Shown one piece after another: positions 45,880-57,754 of a DNA stretch of 64,000 nucleotides. The notes under the pieces were generated by a model. It was not told the origin of the DNA. It ran no database searches and saw only the letters and a list, made by a program, of their open reading frames with translations. This DNA is from Pegoplata infirma (taxonomy: Eukaryota; Arthropoda; Insecta; Diptera; Anthomyiidae): the NCBI GenBank assembly GCA_963921195.1, contig OY992537.1, positions 208,881,736 through 208,945,735 of the forward strand. The letters are read 5' to 3'. How positions within the stretch are numbered: position 1 is the stretch's first letter; each line of letters begins with the position of its first letter. The translations under genes were made by a program, and so were the position numbers.

Positions 45880-46307
45880 AGTTTTTCCTTGTATTTTAAT
45901 AAATAATTTTCGATCGAAATTTAAATTTTTTTTTAAGAATTTTTAATATTTTTCGAGGCCAAATTGACCAACAGCCATTAAAAATCGATTTTTGTTTAAG
46001 AAAAACTATTTTAGATTTTTTTTTTTGTTTTTTCTAAATCTGAAAGCAATTCAAAATAACATGAAAAAAAAATTTAACTGAAAATTTTTTCAATTTTTTC
46101 CGAAGCCAAAGTGACCAAAAACCATTTAAAGATCAATTTTTTAATTTTCTTAAGATTTATTTTTTTTTTAATCTTAAAGCAAATCAAAATAAGATAAAAG
46201 TAAAAAATTAACTAAAAAATTTTTTTATTTTTTTTTCTGAAGTATTTTTAAATTTTTTCCGAGGCCAAAGTGACCAAAAACAATTAAAAATAATATTTGT
46301 TTTTTTA

Positions 46308-46463
46308 TAAGGGTTCAAGTTGAAAAAATGCAGAAGAAAAATTGAATTTCTAAAAATTATAGACATTTCTGGTATTTCCCATACCGGTTTCAAACACCCC
46401 AGTTAGTGTTATCATCAGTAGGATTTTAAATGTCGGTTTGTCTTGTTAATGAAAACTGTTTTT
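46308..46463 (-). ncRNA. Dispersed Penelope-type 3' fragment with CTGATGA-hairpin-GAAA motif, copy 2
   Basis: Matches 24001-24158. Minus strand: CTGATGA (46118-type position 46418-46412), a 6-bp stem AACACT/GGTGTT in which the terminal U-A pair of copy 1 is a U-G wobble, then GAAA (46391-46388) and the GGTAT/ATACC hairpin with one extra base. The motif is thus kept in base pairing though the sequence differs. It lies inside satellite C. The following 46464-46590 is unique to this copy. Confidence 0.5.
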
Positions 46464-47067
46464 TATATATGTGAGTATTTATAGTTTCTACAGAATAAAT
46501 TTTGACAGTTTCCAACACTACAATTCTATTTCTAGCAATCTCAACCTCACTTCATACTTTCTTTCAACTTTGTTTTTTTAATTTCCTTAAGAATTTTTAT
46601 TTTTTTCTAAACCTTAAAGCAAATCAAAATAAGATAAAAAAAAAATAAATTCACTAAAGAATTTTTCAATGTTTTCCTAGGCCAAAGTGAACAAAAACCA
46701 TTAAAAAATCAATTTTTTTCCTTATGATTTTTTTTTAAATCTTACAGCAAATCAAAATAAGATAAAAATAAAAAATTAACTTAAAAAAAATTTTTTTCAC
46801 TGAAGAATTTTTAAATTTTTTCCGAGGCCAAAGTGACCAAAACCAATAAAAATATTTTTTTTAATTTCCTTATGAATTTTTAATTTTTTCTAAACCTCAA
46901 AGCAAATCAATCAAAAAAAATAATATTTTTCACTGTGACTAAAAACCATTAAAAATCAATTTTTGTTAAAAGAAAAATTTTCTTGAGATTTTTTTTTTTA
47001 CTTTTTTTAATTTTTTCGATTTTTCTTAAGAAAAATTTTCTTGAGAATTTTTTTTATTTATTTATTT

Positions 47068-47918
47068 TTTTATACCCTACACCACACTGTGGTACAGGGT
47101 ATAATGAGTTTGTGCTGATGTTTGTAACTACCCGAAATATTGGTCCTAGACCCACTTTTAAGTATACCGATCGGCTTAGAATCACTTTTTGAGTCGATTT
47201 AGCGATGTCCGTCCGTCTGTCCGTCCGTCCGTCCGTCCGTCTGTCCATGTAAACGGTGTAAACACGATACAGGTCGCAATTCTTAATCAATTAACTTTAA
47301 ATTTGAAACTTAAGCCACTTTTGGCCCAAGGACGAAGCCTATTGAAATTGGAAAAAATCGGTCCATATTTAGACCTAGCCCCCATACAAAGGTCCTTTTT
47401 AGTTTTGGCTCAAATGACTCTAATAGACGCATTTTAACAGGTATCTATTCGAAATTTGGCAGGTAATCATGTTTTATCAACACAAATCACCATTCCAAAT
47501 TTTAAAGAAATCGAACCAGTTCTTATTATAGCCCCCATACAAACCACCTTCCCGATTTTCACATAAATCTCTCAAATTTCATGAAAATAGAAAATATTTA
47601 ATTAAAATTCTGTTTGTGTATGTTAAACGCGTACTTTAATAACCTTATCAAATCTGATTATCATCGGACCATTTTTGGACTTAGGTCCCATGTGGAAATT
47701 TCGCCCGATATTCAGTTGAAGTGATTTATTGTCAACAAAAAGAAGCCTATTCCACTCAAATTTGATTAGTGAGTGCTTTTTACACTTATTAAAGATTTGA
47801 CAAAATATAGATCTAATCAGTCCATGTTTGAACTTGGGACCCATTTTCCGGGAAACTCTGGTGTAGGGTATTTTATGGTCGGTCTTGACCGACTATAATT
47901 TTCTTACTTGTTTTATTT
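47068..47918 (-). mobile_element. GTCC-containing dispersed element, second family
   Basis: The plus strand starts TATACCCTACACCACACTGT and ends GTGTAGGGTATTTTATGGTC, GACCGACTATAATTTTCTTACTTG. A GTCCGTCTGTCCGTCC tract lies at 47208-47246. Complementary TATACCCTACAC/GTGTAGGGTAT ends and the tract mirror the mini-me-like layout, but the intervening sequence differs. Open frames of 69-82 codons inside are not proteins. Confidence 0.7.
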
Positions 47919-48009
47919 TGTATAAAACAATATTAATAGAAAAAAATTTATGAAAAACAAATCTTTATGATTTTTTTTAAATTTTTTTGAATTTAAATTA
48001 AAGGTATAT

Positions 48010-50324
48010 ATGGGGCATTCTATATCAAATCGGACACTTTTAAAATTTTTTTTTAGATTTTCCCAATTTGTTTACAATTTTAAGTACCCTTCGAAAACTC
48101 TTTCGTGGTAAATTTTCAGATTTTTTTGATGACGTGTTCAAAAGATATCGAATTTTTAAAAATTGGTAGTTTGTTCCTTTACTCAAACTTCTTTAACTCA
48201 TAACTTCTTCAATAATGGTCCAAATTTGAATTTTTTTTTCTTCAAAATTTTTGTTTTTTTACGTACTTTTAAAAAAAAATCCCAAAAAATTCTTAATAGC
48301 GCTCTAGTATGCGATTTTTAAGTTTTAAAATATAAATCTCATTTTTGAAAATGTTTGTACTCTTCGATTTTTTGGAAATTTTTTTGTGTAAAACTTCTAT
48401 CAATTCTACAAATTTTTTGCCCAGGAGGATCGTGGGATAACGATTATTACTATTTTTTAAAATTTTTTGAAAAAATTTTATTGTAATTTTCCAATCTTCA
48501 AATCATTTCTACTACTCCAATAGTGCCTCATAGAGGGGCCTTTAAAAGACCGACCCCCATTAATTTTTACGTCTTAACATTTCTTTGGAACAAACTAATA
48601 CCCTATCTCCAATTTCTAAGGGGTTCCCACACAAAACGACATTTTTTTAAATTTGTTCCAACCGCTCTAACTGCCCTAATAGTGCCCTTAGAGCAACAAA
48701 ATGTATGACCAACCCACAATATTTTTTAGTCCAAACATTTTCTCTGAACACACCTACCCTCTATCTTTAACTGTTAAGGCGGTCCCCATACAATTTTTTT
48801 TATTTTTTGTAAATTTGATTTATTTAATCAGCTTCTGCCGGTCCAATGGTGCGTCCGAGAGGGGTCATTAGTGAGACCGACCCCCATTTATTTTTACCCT
48901 ACAACACTTTCTTAAAACATGCCTACGCCCTATCTCCACTCCCTAAGTAGGCTCCCATACAAATAACAGCTGGAGCAAATTTTATAAAAATTTAATTTTG
49001 TATGGGAGCCTACTTAGGGAGTGGAGATAGGGCGTAAGTATATTTAAAAAAATGTTGTAGGGTAAAAATCAATGGGGGTCGGTCTCACTAATGACCCCTC
49101 TTGGATGCACCATTGGACCGGTAAAAGCTGATTAAATAAAACAAATTTAAAAAAAATAAAAAAAAAATTGTATGGGGACCGCCTTAACAATTAGAGATAC
49201 AGGGTAGGTGTGTTCAGAGAAAATGTTTGGACTGAAAAAATATTGTGGGTCGGTCATACATTTTGTTGCTCTAGGGGCACTATTAGGGCAGTTAGAACGG
49301 TTGGAGCAAATTTTAAAAAATGTCGTTTTGTGTGGGAGCCCCCTTAGAAATTGGAGATACGGTATTAGTTTGTTCCAAAGAAATGTTAAGACGTAAAAAT
49401 TAATGGGGGTCGGTGTTATAAATGACCCCGCTATGACGCACCATTGGAGCAGTAGAAATGATTTTAAGATTGGAAAATTACAATAAATTTTTTTCAAAAA
49501 ATTTTAAAAAATAGTAATAATCGTTATCCCACGATCATCCTGGAAAAAAAATTTGTAGAATCGATAGAAGTTTTACACAAAAAAATTTCAAAAAAATCGA
49601 AGAGTACAAACATTTTCAAAAATGAGATTTAAATTTAAAAACTTACACTCAAAAAAATAAAACTGTAAAGTTTACAAATTTTTTTTTGTTAACTCGAGTT
49701 TACTGGCTTTTTAGCAAATTTTTAGTTAAAATCAGCGTTTTAACTACTTTTTTTAGTTAAGTTCTATTTACAAAAATACTAGTTTTGTACAAATTTTGAA
49801 TTAATTTTTTTTGTTGACTTTAAAACTGAGTTTACGAATTTTTACTAATTAATTTGCTGATTTTTTGTAACATTTTTGTCAAGTGAAAAACTTTAAACAT
49901 TTCTTGTGTAGCCTCCTATGCAAATCTCATAAGTCCTACTTAAGCTGAACTTAATGCTGTGAAAAAAATAAGTGAAGTGTTAGTGTTTAAAACCAATATT
50001 TAACAAACTTAAAATTTTTTACAAAAAGTTTAGCTGAATTCAACTAATAAAAAATGTTACGAAATTTTCAGCTGAATTTTTAGTTAAAATTACGGTTTTT
50101 TTGCTACATTCATTCTACGAAAAGTTAACTAAATATTTTTTGTTAAATTAACTAGAAATTTAGTAGGTTCAAAATCAGGTGTTTTTTTAGTTAATATTAA
50201 CTAAATTTTTTGCTAACTTTACAGTTTTTTTTTTTTGAGTGTAATAAACGCATACTAGAGCGCTTTTAAATTTTTTGGGATTTTTTTTTTAAAGTACGCA
50301 AAAAAACAAAATTTTTGAAAAACA
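48010..50324. mobile_element. Fold-back element truncated on the right, with nested MITE
   Basis: The left arm from about 48230 matches, inverted, the right arm 49480-49645 plus 50244-50324, for example GCGCTCTAGTATGCG against CGCATACTAGAGCGC. The middle (48510-49460) is built from mirrored units with GAGACCGACCCCCATT and TAAGTAGGCTCCCATACAAA, the same unit type as in 8662-10602. The outermost left 220 bp have no partner because a mini-me-like element begins at 50325. Non-coding. Confidence 0.75.
49646..50241. mobile_element. MITE with CACTCAAAAAAA ends, TA flanks, nested
   Basis: Ends CACTCAAAAAAATAAAACTG and, inverted, CACTCAAAAAAAAAAAACTG; TA at 49644-49645 and 50242-50243. It interrupts the right arm of the 48010 fold-back at a point identified by comparison with the intact left arm. 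The interior is AT-rich with TTAGTTAA words. Tc1/mariner-type by TA duplication. Confidence 0.75.
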
Positions 50325-51090
50325 AGTGGAAAAGTTAAATTAAATTTTAAGTGATAGTAAATTTTCTAGTGTGAAAAAAATAACAGTTTTGATTAGAAAT
50401 ATTTTATTTTGTGTAAAAAATTTTTTTTTAGTAATTTTTGACAAAAAAAAAATAATTTACTAATTTTTTTTTGAGTGCAAAATTTTTTTTGAGTGTAAAA
50501 TTTTTTTTGAGTGTAAAATTTTTTTCGAGTGTACTTTTTTTGTTTTGGTATAAAAATATTTTTGAGTGACAAAAATACGTTGTAAAATATTTTTGTGACT
50601 TACCAATGTTTTTAAAACAGGTTTAACGGGTTTTCAACACGTGAATTTAAGGTGAAGCTAATCGGAAATTCACGGTTTCGCTAATAACTTTTGAAGAATT
50701 TCTTTTCGAAAGTTATAGTGCTTTTTATCTCATAAATTCACGAAAAACCCTTGCCGAAATTAAGTCTTTTGCTCATAACTTTTGAACCACTGGACCGATT
50801 TCGCTGAATTGCAATACCAACCTGACCAGGTAAATGCCCAACATATATGCCAAACTTCAGGAGCCTCCGTAAAGTCTTTCAAAAGTTAGCGTGTTTTCAA
50901 CAGACAGACAGACAGACGGGCAGACGGACGGACGGGCAGACGGACAGACGGACATCGCTAGAATGTCTTAGAATCGAGCACTGATCAATAATATATATAC
51001 TTTATGGGGTCCTAGACCGATATTTCGATGCGTTACACACGGAATGACAAAGTGAGTATACCCCCATGCTGTAGTTGGAGGGTATAAAAA
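50325..51090 (+). mobile_element. Mini-me-like element, TTTGAGTGTAAAA subtype
   Basis: Starts ACAAGTGGAAAAGTTAAATT and ends GTTGGAGGGTATAAAAAA. GACAGACGGGCAGACGGACG tract at 50903-50953. Tandem TTTTTTTTGAGTGTAAAATT units at 50455-50530 as in 34322-35131. Ends TATGGGGTCCTAGACCGATA-CCCCCATGCTGTAGTTGGAG, the type B 3' end, so it looks like a mosaic. Confidence 0.75.
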
Positions 51091-51404
51091 ATTTCACTAA
51101 AGAATTTTCAATTTTTTCCGAGGCCAAAGTGACCAAAAACCTTTAAAAAATCGATTTTTTTTTTAAATTTCCTTGAGATTTTTTTTTTTTTTTGTAAATC
51201 TCAAAGCAAATCAAAATAAGATAAAAATAAAAATAAAAAAATAACTACAAATTTTTTTTTTTAAGAATTTTTCAATTTTTTCCGAGACCAAAGTGACCAA
51301 ATCCATTAAAAATCATTTTTTGTTAATTTTATTAAGAATTTTTATTTTTTTCTAAATCTCAAAGCAAATCAAAATAAGATAAAAATAAAAAAAAAAATGT
51401 GAAC

Positions 51405-51715
51405 TTGTGAACTTTAAAGCACGATAACTTTCGGAAGACATCGCTGAAGCTTACTGCAAAAACTTGATAAGCAACATTTTATTTTTTTGTGTTTTTTGCC
51501 TTCTTCTGATGTTCTTTTGACAGATTTTTGGCAGAATTTTTGCTTAAATCCTTCATACAAGTATCCTGTGTATGAAAGTTCTTCAAAAGAACTATTTTCT
51601 ACATAATTTCAAAAGTTTTAAGGCAAACACCACTATAAAATAAAATGTTGTTTATCGAGTTTTTACAATAAGCCCTTCATATGTATATGTCGTTAAAATA
51701 TGTTCGGTGTTAAAA
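51405..51715. mobile_element. Small fold-back element in satellite C
   Basis: GCAAAAACTTGATAAGCAAC and ATTTTATTTTTTTGTG at 51455-51493 are inverted at 51628-51672 (AAAATAAAATGTTGTTTATC, GAGTTTTTACAATAAG). About 310 bp, ends not exactly defined, no coding sequence. Confidence 0.6.
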
Positions 51716-51817
51716 GTGACCAAAACCAATAAAACATCGATTTTTTTTTAAGAAAAATTTTCTTAAGAACTTTTTTCATATTGAACAAAATCTCAAATCA
51801 AATCAAACTTAGATAAA

Positions 51818-52441
51818 ACAAGTAAAAAAGTTAAATTCGGCCTTGCCGAATGTAGTGAAACCCTCCACAATTTCAAAAAGTTTATTGCCAAAAACTTTAT
51901 TTAAAAGGAAATTACTTTAAAAAAAAAAAAAATTTTGAAAAAAATTTCCGCGAAAAAAAATTTTGGTAAAAAAAAATCCGCGATTTTATTCCTTTTTTGT
52001 CAAAAAATATGCTCGTACTTGTTTAAATACCATTTGGTGTTCAATTATGTTCACATATGTCAACCAGAAGCCGAATTAAAGCATTTTGTATTGTTAGGTT
52101 ATGTTGAATGTACTGAAATTTTTGAGGTGTGCTTACATTTTCGTTCATAACTTTTGAACCGCTGAACCGATATCGCTCAAATGCAATACCAAACTTCTCG
52201 GGAGAACTTCCAATAAATATGGTAAGTTTCAGTCATCTCTGTGCAATATTTTGTCCGCGACAGCATTTTCCACAGACAGACAGACAGACATTCGGACAGA
52301 CGGACATCGCTAGAATGTCTTAAAATCGCTCGGGCATCATGAATATATATACTTTATGGGGTCCCAGATCGATATTTCGATGAGTTACAAACGGAATGAC
52401 AAACATATATATACCCTCTATCACTATGGGGAGGGTATAAA
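51818..52441 (+). mobile_element. Mini-me-like element, type A, short tract
   Basis: Very similar to 24783-25440 (same start ACAAGTAAAAAAGTTAAATT, same TTCGTTCATAACTTTTGAAC region) but the GACA tract is only about 35 bp (52273-52308). Ends GGGGAGGGTATAAAAA. Confidence 0.75.
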
Positions 52442-52815
52442 AATTAACTAAAAATTTTTTTTTCCACTGAAGAATTTTTAAATATTTTCCGAGGCCAAAG
52501 TGGCCAAAACCATTAAAAATATTTTTTTTTTAATTTCTTTAAGAATTTTTATTTTTTCTAAATCTCAAAGCAAATTAAAATAACATGAAAAAAAATTTCA
52601 CTGAAGAATTTTTCAATTTTTCCGAAGCCAAAGTGACCAAATACTATTAAAAAATCAATTTTTTTTATAATTTTCTTAAGATTTTTTTTTTTTAATCTTA
52701 AAGCAAATCAAAATAAGATAAAAATAAAAAATTAACTAAAAAAAATGTTTTTTTTTCACAGAAGAATTTTTAAATTTTTTCCGAGGCCAAAGTGACCAAA
52801 ACCATTAAAAATATT

Positions 52816-53370
52816 TTTATACCCTCCAACTACAGTATGGGGGTATACTCACTTTGTCATTCCGTGTGTAACGCATCAAAATATCGGTCTACGACCCCAT
52901 AAAGTATATATATTTATGATCAGTGATCGATTCTAAGACATTCTAGCGATGTCCGTCCGTCCGTCCGTCTGTCCGTCCGTCTGTCCGTCTGTCCGTCTGT
53001 AGTTAACACGATGCAGTCCAAAATAAAAGAGCTAGACTCCCGACATTTGCCACAAATATGTCTTATATTAATAGGCAGGTTAAGTTCATAAATGAGCAAA
53101 ATCGGACTAGGGGGAAAAAAAGTTCCCCCTTAAAGAACTAAACCAACCTCTGAAAAAATACACTTTTTTACATGTTTTTTTGTATTTTTTTAAATAAATG
53201 AAACATTTGTTATATTTATCGGGATGGGTAGGTGCTGTCAACATCCCCCACTGACCCCCATCACACCCCCCCCCCCCCCCAAAAAAAACGCCCCTGACAA
53301 TTTTTTTTTTTTTACATTTTGGAGGGTATAAAAGATTCGGCACAGCCGAATTTAACGCTCTCACTTGTTT
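52816..53370 (-). mobile_element. Mini-me-like element, type B, inverted
   Basis: The plus strand starts TATACCCTCCAACTACAGTA and ends TATAAAAGATTCGGCACAGC, CGAATTTAACGCTCTCACTTG. GTCCGTCT tract at 52950-52998. Contains a C14 run (53267-53280) then GGCGTTTTTT complement, typical of type B. Confidence 0.75.
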
Positions 53371-53865
53371 TTTTTGTTAATTTCCTTAAGAATTTTTATT
53401 TTTTTCTAAATCTAAAAGCAAATCAAAATAAGATAAAAAAAAAGAATTGAAAAAAAAAATAAAATTGTTCACTGTGACCAAAAATCATTAAAAATATTTT
53501 TTTTTACAAAATGTTCTTAAGAAAATATTTCGATTTTTCTTAAAAAAAAATTTCTTGAGAATTTTTTTTTTTATTTTTTTTTTTTTAATTTTTCCGATTT
53601 TTCTTAAGAAACATTTTTTTGAGAATTTGTTTTTAAGGGCCTAATTTTGTAAATCACTCGCGTTGAACGCATCACCAACGTTAACGTGAACGCGAGGCTC
53701 AAAAAGAGCAATTTTGTAAATCAATACGTTATTGCGTTCAATTTTTACGTTATCACTTGAAATGTCAATTATATTAGAATCAGTGCTGCCAGACATTCTA
53801 AAATTAATCAAATTTACTACCCATTTTGTAGGGGATATACACCCATTATCGTGGGGAAACACATA

Positions 53866-55643
53866 TGAGGCATTCCACACAAAATGTCCAGCGAAAAAAA
53901 ACATGTGTCCCGTAAATTTCTGAATAGGTTGTTTGGATAGCCCTATATGTAACTAAGAAAATTGCGTTTTTGGTTTTTCAAATTTTCGAAAACTGGGCTT
54001 AGGAGGCGTGGTCAAATATTGAAAAAATGGTACAATTTGTGGCGAGTTGCCTTGATTAAATATTTATCACATTAAAACGGAATGCACCACAATGTCAAAA
54101 ATTTACGTTCTTATATAGTTTTGTATGGGCTATCGATTAAAATTTTTTTTTTTGGAAAATTTTCAGAACCCGTTCTGAAATTTTCCATTTTTTAAAAAAG
54201 TCAATTTATCAAAAATCCGGCCACTTTTTTTTTCTTTTTTATTTATTTTTTTAAAAGTTTAGATGTTTGTCCATCCACACAAAAAAAAATCAGAAACACG
54301 TTCATCTTTTTTTTTCGAGAAAATCGCATTTGAATTTTAAATTTCATAACAATTTTGTTATTTGCTTGTATTTCTTACCCCTATTCCCTAGAATCAACCT
54401 TTCCAAAAACTCAGCCTTAAAGGATCTATATTTCGGGAGGCGCACCTTCATTCCAAATTTCAAGTCCCCATTTCATTTCCTGTTTATTCCATTTGATTCC
54501 CTGTTCCATTCCGATCAGTCCCATGTGGCTTTCATTCCGTTCCGAATATGCGCTAACATTCGCTAAAAAACAAAAAAATTCTTTGCCTTCTTTAATTTAA
54601 AGTTTCTTTAATTTAAAGTTTCCAAATTTAAAGTTTCTAGGACCATTATTTCAGGAATTATAATGAGTACCAAAATACACTTCTTACCCCCTTAAGAATC
54701 GGAATTTCGGAAAAGTACTTCTTCAAAATTTTTGCCGTTGTTGGAACTTACCCAGCAAAATTTTTTGTTCCCAATAATCGGTTCAAGAACGCATCATTTT
54801 ACCCTGCAACCGATTCTACTTAACATTCCAGAATCAATGATTTTTGTTTGAAATTGTCCCAAAAGCAATTGTTTTTTAGAGCAAGTAGTTTTTTTGAAAA
54901 ATAATTTTACATAGAAAATTTTGTTCTGATTACCATAGAATACATTCAAGAATCTGTTGAACCAGGATTCTGTTCCAAAAAATTTTCCTGGGTTACATTT
55001 TGAAATTTTTTTGTTGGACCTTAATTTCAAAAAATTTAGAAAGTACCAAAGTTTATTTTACCACTTTTTACCCTTAGGAGTCCGAATTTCCAGAAAGTAC
55101 TTTTTTGGGAATGATTTTCCGTTAGAGGATCCTACATTCCAATTTTAAAATTAATAGGATTTTTTTTTCAGATAAAGTAAAAAGTACCAAAGTGCTCGCT
55201 TTTTACTCCCCATAGAATCGGTATTTCGAAAAAGTACTTTTTCATTTTTGGAAACAACAATGCAAATTTTAATTTTTTTGTAGGACTTTAATTTAAAAAA
55301 ATATAAAAAGTACCAAAGCACAATTTTTTACCCCTTTTACCCTTAAGAATCCGAATTTCCAGAAAGTACTTTTTTTTGGGAATGTTTTTCCGTTAGAGGA
55401 TCCTACATTCCAATTTTCGAATTAATAGGATTTTTTTCAAAAAAAATAAAAAGTACCAAAGTACTCGCTTTTTAACCCTCCTTAGAATCGGAACTTCGAA
55501 AAAGTACGTTTCCAGTTTTCGAAAATTTGAAAAACGAAAAACGCAATTTTCTTAGTTACATATAGGGCTATCCAAACAATCTATTCAGAAATTTACGGGA
55601 CACATGTTTTTCAGTAGCGGGACATTTGGTGTGGAATGCCTCA
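53866..55643. mobile_element. Nested fold-back element with TGAGGCATTCCACAC ends, TA flanks
   Basis: Left TGAGGCATTCCACACAAAATG and right arm inverted, followed inward by GGGCTATCCAAACAA/TTGTTTGGATAGCCC and AAAATTGCGTTTTTGGTTTT partners. TA at 53864-53865 and 55644-55645. The loop (about 54000-55500) is not palindromic and carries a 271-bp tandem repeat. Confidence 0.78.
55028..55512 (+). repeat. 271-bp tandem repeat, about two copies
   Basis: GTTAGAGGATCCTACATTCC occurs at 55121 and 55392, 271 bp apart, with matching AAAAAGTACCAAAGTNCTCG, TTTCCAGAAAGTACTTTTTT and AGAATCGGNANTTCG words on either side. A third, partial unit may start near 54660. Confidence 0.8.
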
Positions 55644-56095
55644 TATATATGATAAGGCAACACCTGCAAAGAGAATATTTGAGAGAAAAGAGACAAAAAA
55701 AAAAAACATAAATTAGTTGAAAAAAAGCGATAAAAAACACAACGAGATGCTTTGATATTTTCGATGTTTTTCTTCTGGCGGAGAAGTTTTTTTAACACAT
55801 TTATTACTTTTTTATTGTATGTTTACATATTCCAACATTATTTGTTTATTTTTTGTAATTTATAAGCATATTTGTTACATCAACGCCCCGAAATTTTAAG
55901 TGATCATTTTGACACTTCCAGTGATGAAAAAACACTCTCTTGCGTTTTACAAAATTCCATTTTCCATACAATTTGTTCTAAAAACACGTAAGTCAACGTG
56001 AAAAAACAGCTGTTCAGTGCTCGCGTTTTACAAAATAGAAAATTTTCCAACGCGAGATAAAAAGGCGAGTTGCGTTTTACAAAATTAGGCCCTAA

Positions 56096-57754
56096 ATTTT
56101 GTATAAAACAATATTAATAGAAAAAAGTTTATGAAAAAAAAAATTTTTTTGAAAAAAAAAATGCTGATAATTTTGATGAATTTTTTTTGGATTTAAATTA
56201 AAGGTAATTTAATGGTTTTTCAATTGCACTCCGAATATTTTTCAATCTTATTATCGCCCTAAAAGCTCTTAATCGATATATCGACAATTTTGCTTAAATT
56301 TTACCGTAATCCTAGCACCTTTATTGTTAAAATTCAGAATATTTAACAAACATCTTTAATAAAAATTTATAAATTCATTTAAAATATGTTTAAAAACATT
56401 TAAACAAAAACCTCATCATTCTTTTAAATCAAATTAGCATTTAACATAAGGACCACTAGCTGTTACTTTGATAAATAATGAATTACACAAAGTGCAGTAG
56501 CAAAGGCAGTACTAGCAATATCGTCCTCACCAGCACCAGCAGACAGCCAGGCACTCACTCACTGTAGCAATGTGAGTTCAAAATTCACGAAAAATAATTT
56601 TTGTTTACATACAATAATAAACCACAAAAACCAAAAAATGTAATCAATACGCAAATAAAACTATTCAAATAATTACTACAAATATAAAACAAATGCATGC
56701 AGGAGCAGTAATAATACAGGAACAGAGCGGCGAAAGAATTTAAACTTTTTTTTCAATTCTTTTTTTCATCAAAATTTTTGTTTCATCCATTTTTTTTAAT
56801 TTATTTTTCTCATAAATTTTTTTCGTAACTTTTTTATCAAAAAAATTTTTTCTTAAAAAAAAAAAAATTTTTTTTTCATCGAAATTTTTTTTTTTTTTAT
56901 CAAAAACTTTTTTTCATAAAATTTTTAATTTTCAACAAAAAATTATTTTTTTCATCAAAATTTTGTTTTTATAAAAAAAAAATCTAATTTATTTCACTAA
57001 AACTAGTTTTTCTTTCTGATATAAAAATGTTTAACAAATGTACAAAAAATAAGTGAAAGTGTTTAATTCTTCTGTGTCAAATATTTTATACCCTCAAAAA
57101 TGTAAAAACACAATTTTTTGCACTTAAGTAATACACTCATTTACCAAATTTACAGCTCTTTGTTTTGGACCAACGCGTTGGTTGGAGAAAATTTTAAAAA
57201 ATGGATTGCACTCAAAATATTTTGTAGGCAAAAATAATAAAACATTTGTAAACAAGTAATAAAACATTTAAAAACAATTACAGTAATAATTCATTTGTTT
57301 TAACAAATATCGACATTTATTTTTTACTGTTTATAAAATTTTTTAAAATAAATAACATTGAACATAAAAAATAACGTCTTTTTTCATTTTTTTACCAACA
57401 AATTGGAAAAAAATAAACTACGAAAACATATAAAATTAATGATTGTTTTGTTATTTTTACCAAAAAATTAAAAAAAAAAAAAAATACATACGAAAACATT
57501 AAAAATTAATGATTTCGTAGGTTATTTTTACAATTTTTCTACTGAATTTTATTTAAAAAAATTTTTATTAAAATTTTGGGGAATCGATCACGCAATCAAC
57601 TACATTCAGACCAGACACTCGTGCCAAAGTTACTTTATACAAGCATGTTTTTATATTTCTATAAGAATTTTTTTAAATTTTTTGTCTACAAAAAAATAAC
57701 CCACACAAGTGGGTAAAAACTAATGAATTCTCTTTAAAAAATGCCAACAATTTA
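56096..57754. other. About 1.65 kb without a gene
   Basis: Satellite C-like AT-rich sequence to about 56215, then mixed sequence. 56740-57000 is a degenerate TTTTTCATCAAAA tandem tract. A short TTTTATACCCTCAAAAATGT at 57085 is an isolated type B mini-me-like end. No gene. Confidence 0.5.

Larger units (their letters stand above)
45880..53630 (+). repeat. Satellite C, degenerate tandem unit of about 135-165 bp, interrupted
   Basis: The phrase TTTTTCCGAGGCCAAAGTGA and CCAAAAACCATTAAAAATC followed by AAGAATTTTT, then AAAGCAAATCAAAATAAGAT, recurs near 45955, 46100, 46260, 46678, 46824, 51120, 51287, 52491, 52625 and 52783; partial units are at about 46935, 51715 and 53470. Before the insertions it would have been one array of perhaps 2.5 kb. 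Insertions: 46308-46463, 47068-47918, 48010-50324, 50325-51090, 51405-51715, 51818-52441 and 52816-53370. Confidence 0.8.
53637..56092. mobile_element. PIF/Harbinger-like element with TAA duplication, carrying a nested element
   Basis: TIRs GGGCCTAATTTTGTAAA on both ends (inverted), TAA at 53634-53636 and 56093-56095. Subterminal sequence repeats CGCG and TTTTGTAAAtc/GCGTTTTACAAAAT words. Without the nested element it would be about 680 bp. No transposase frame; the minus-strand frame at 53641-53904 is composed of TIR sequence. Confidence 0.8.

Noticed and set aside
53641..53904. 87-codon minus-strand frame
   Set aside because: Starts in one element's arm and ends in the TIR of another; no domain.
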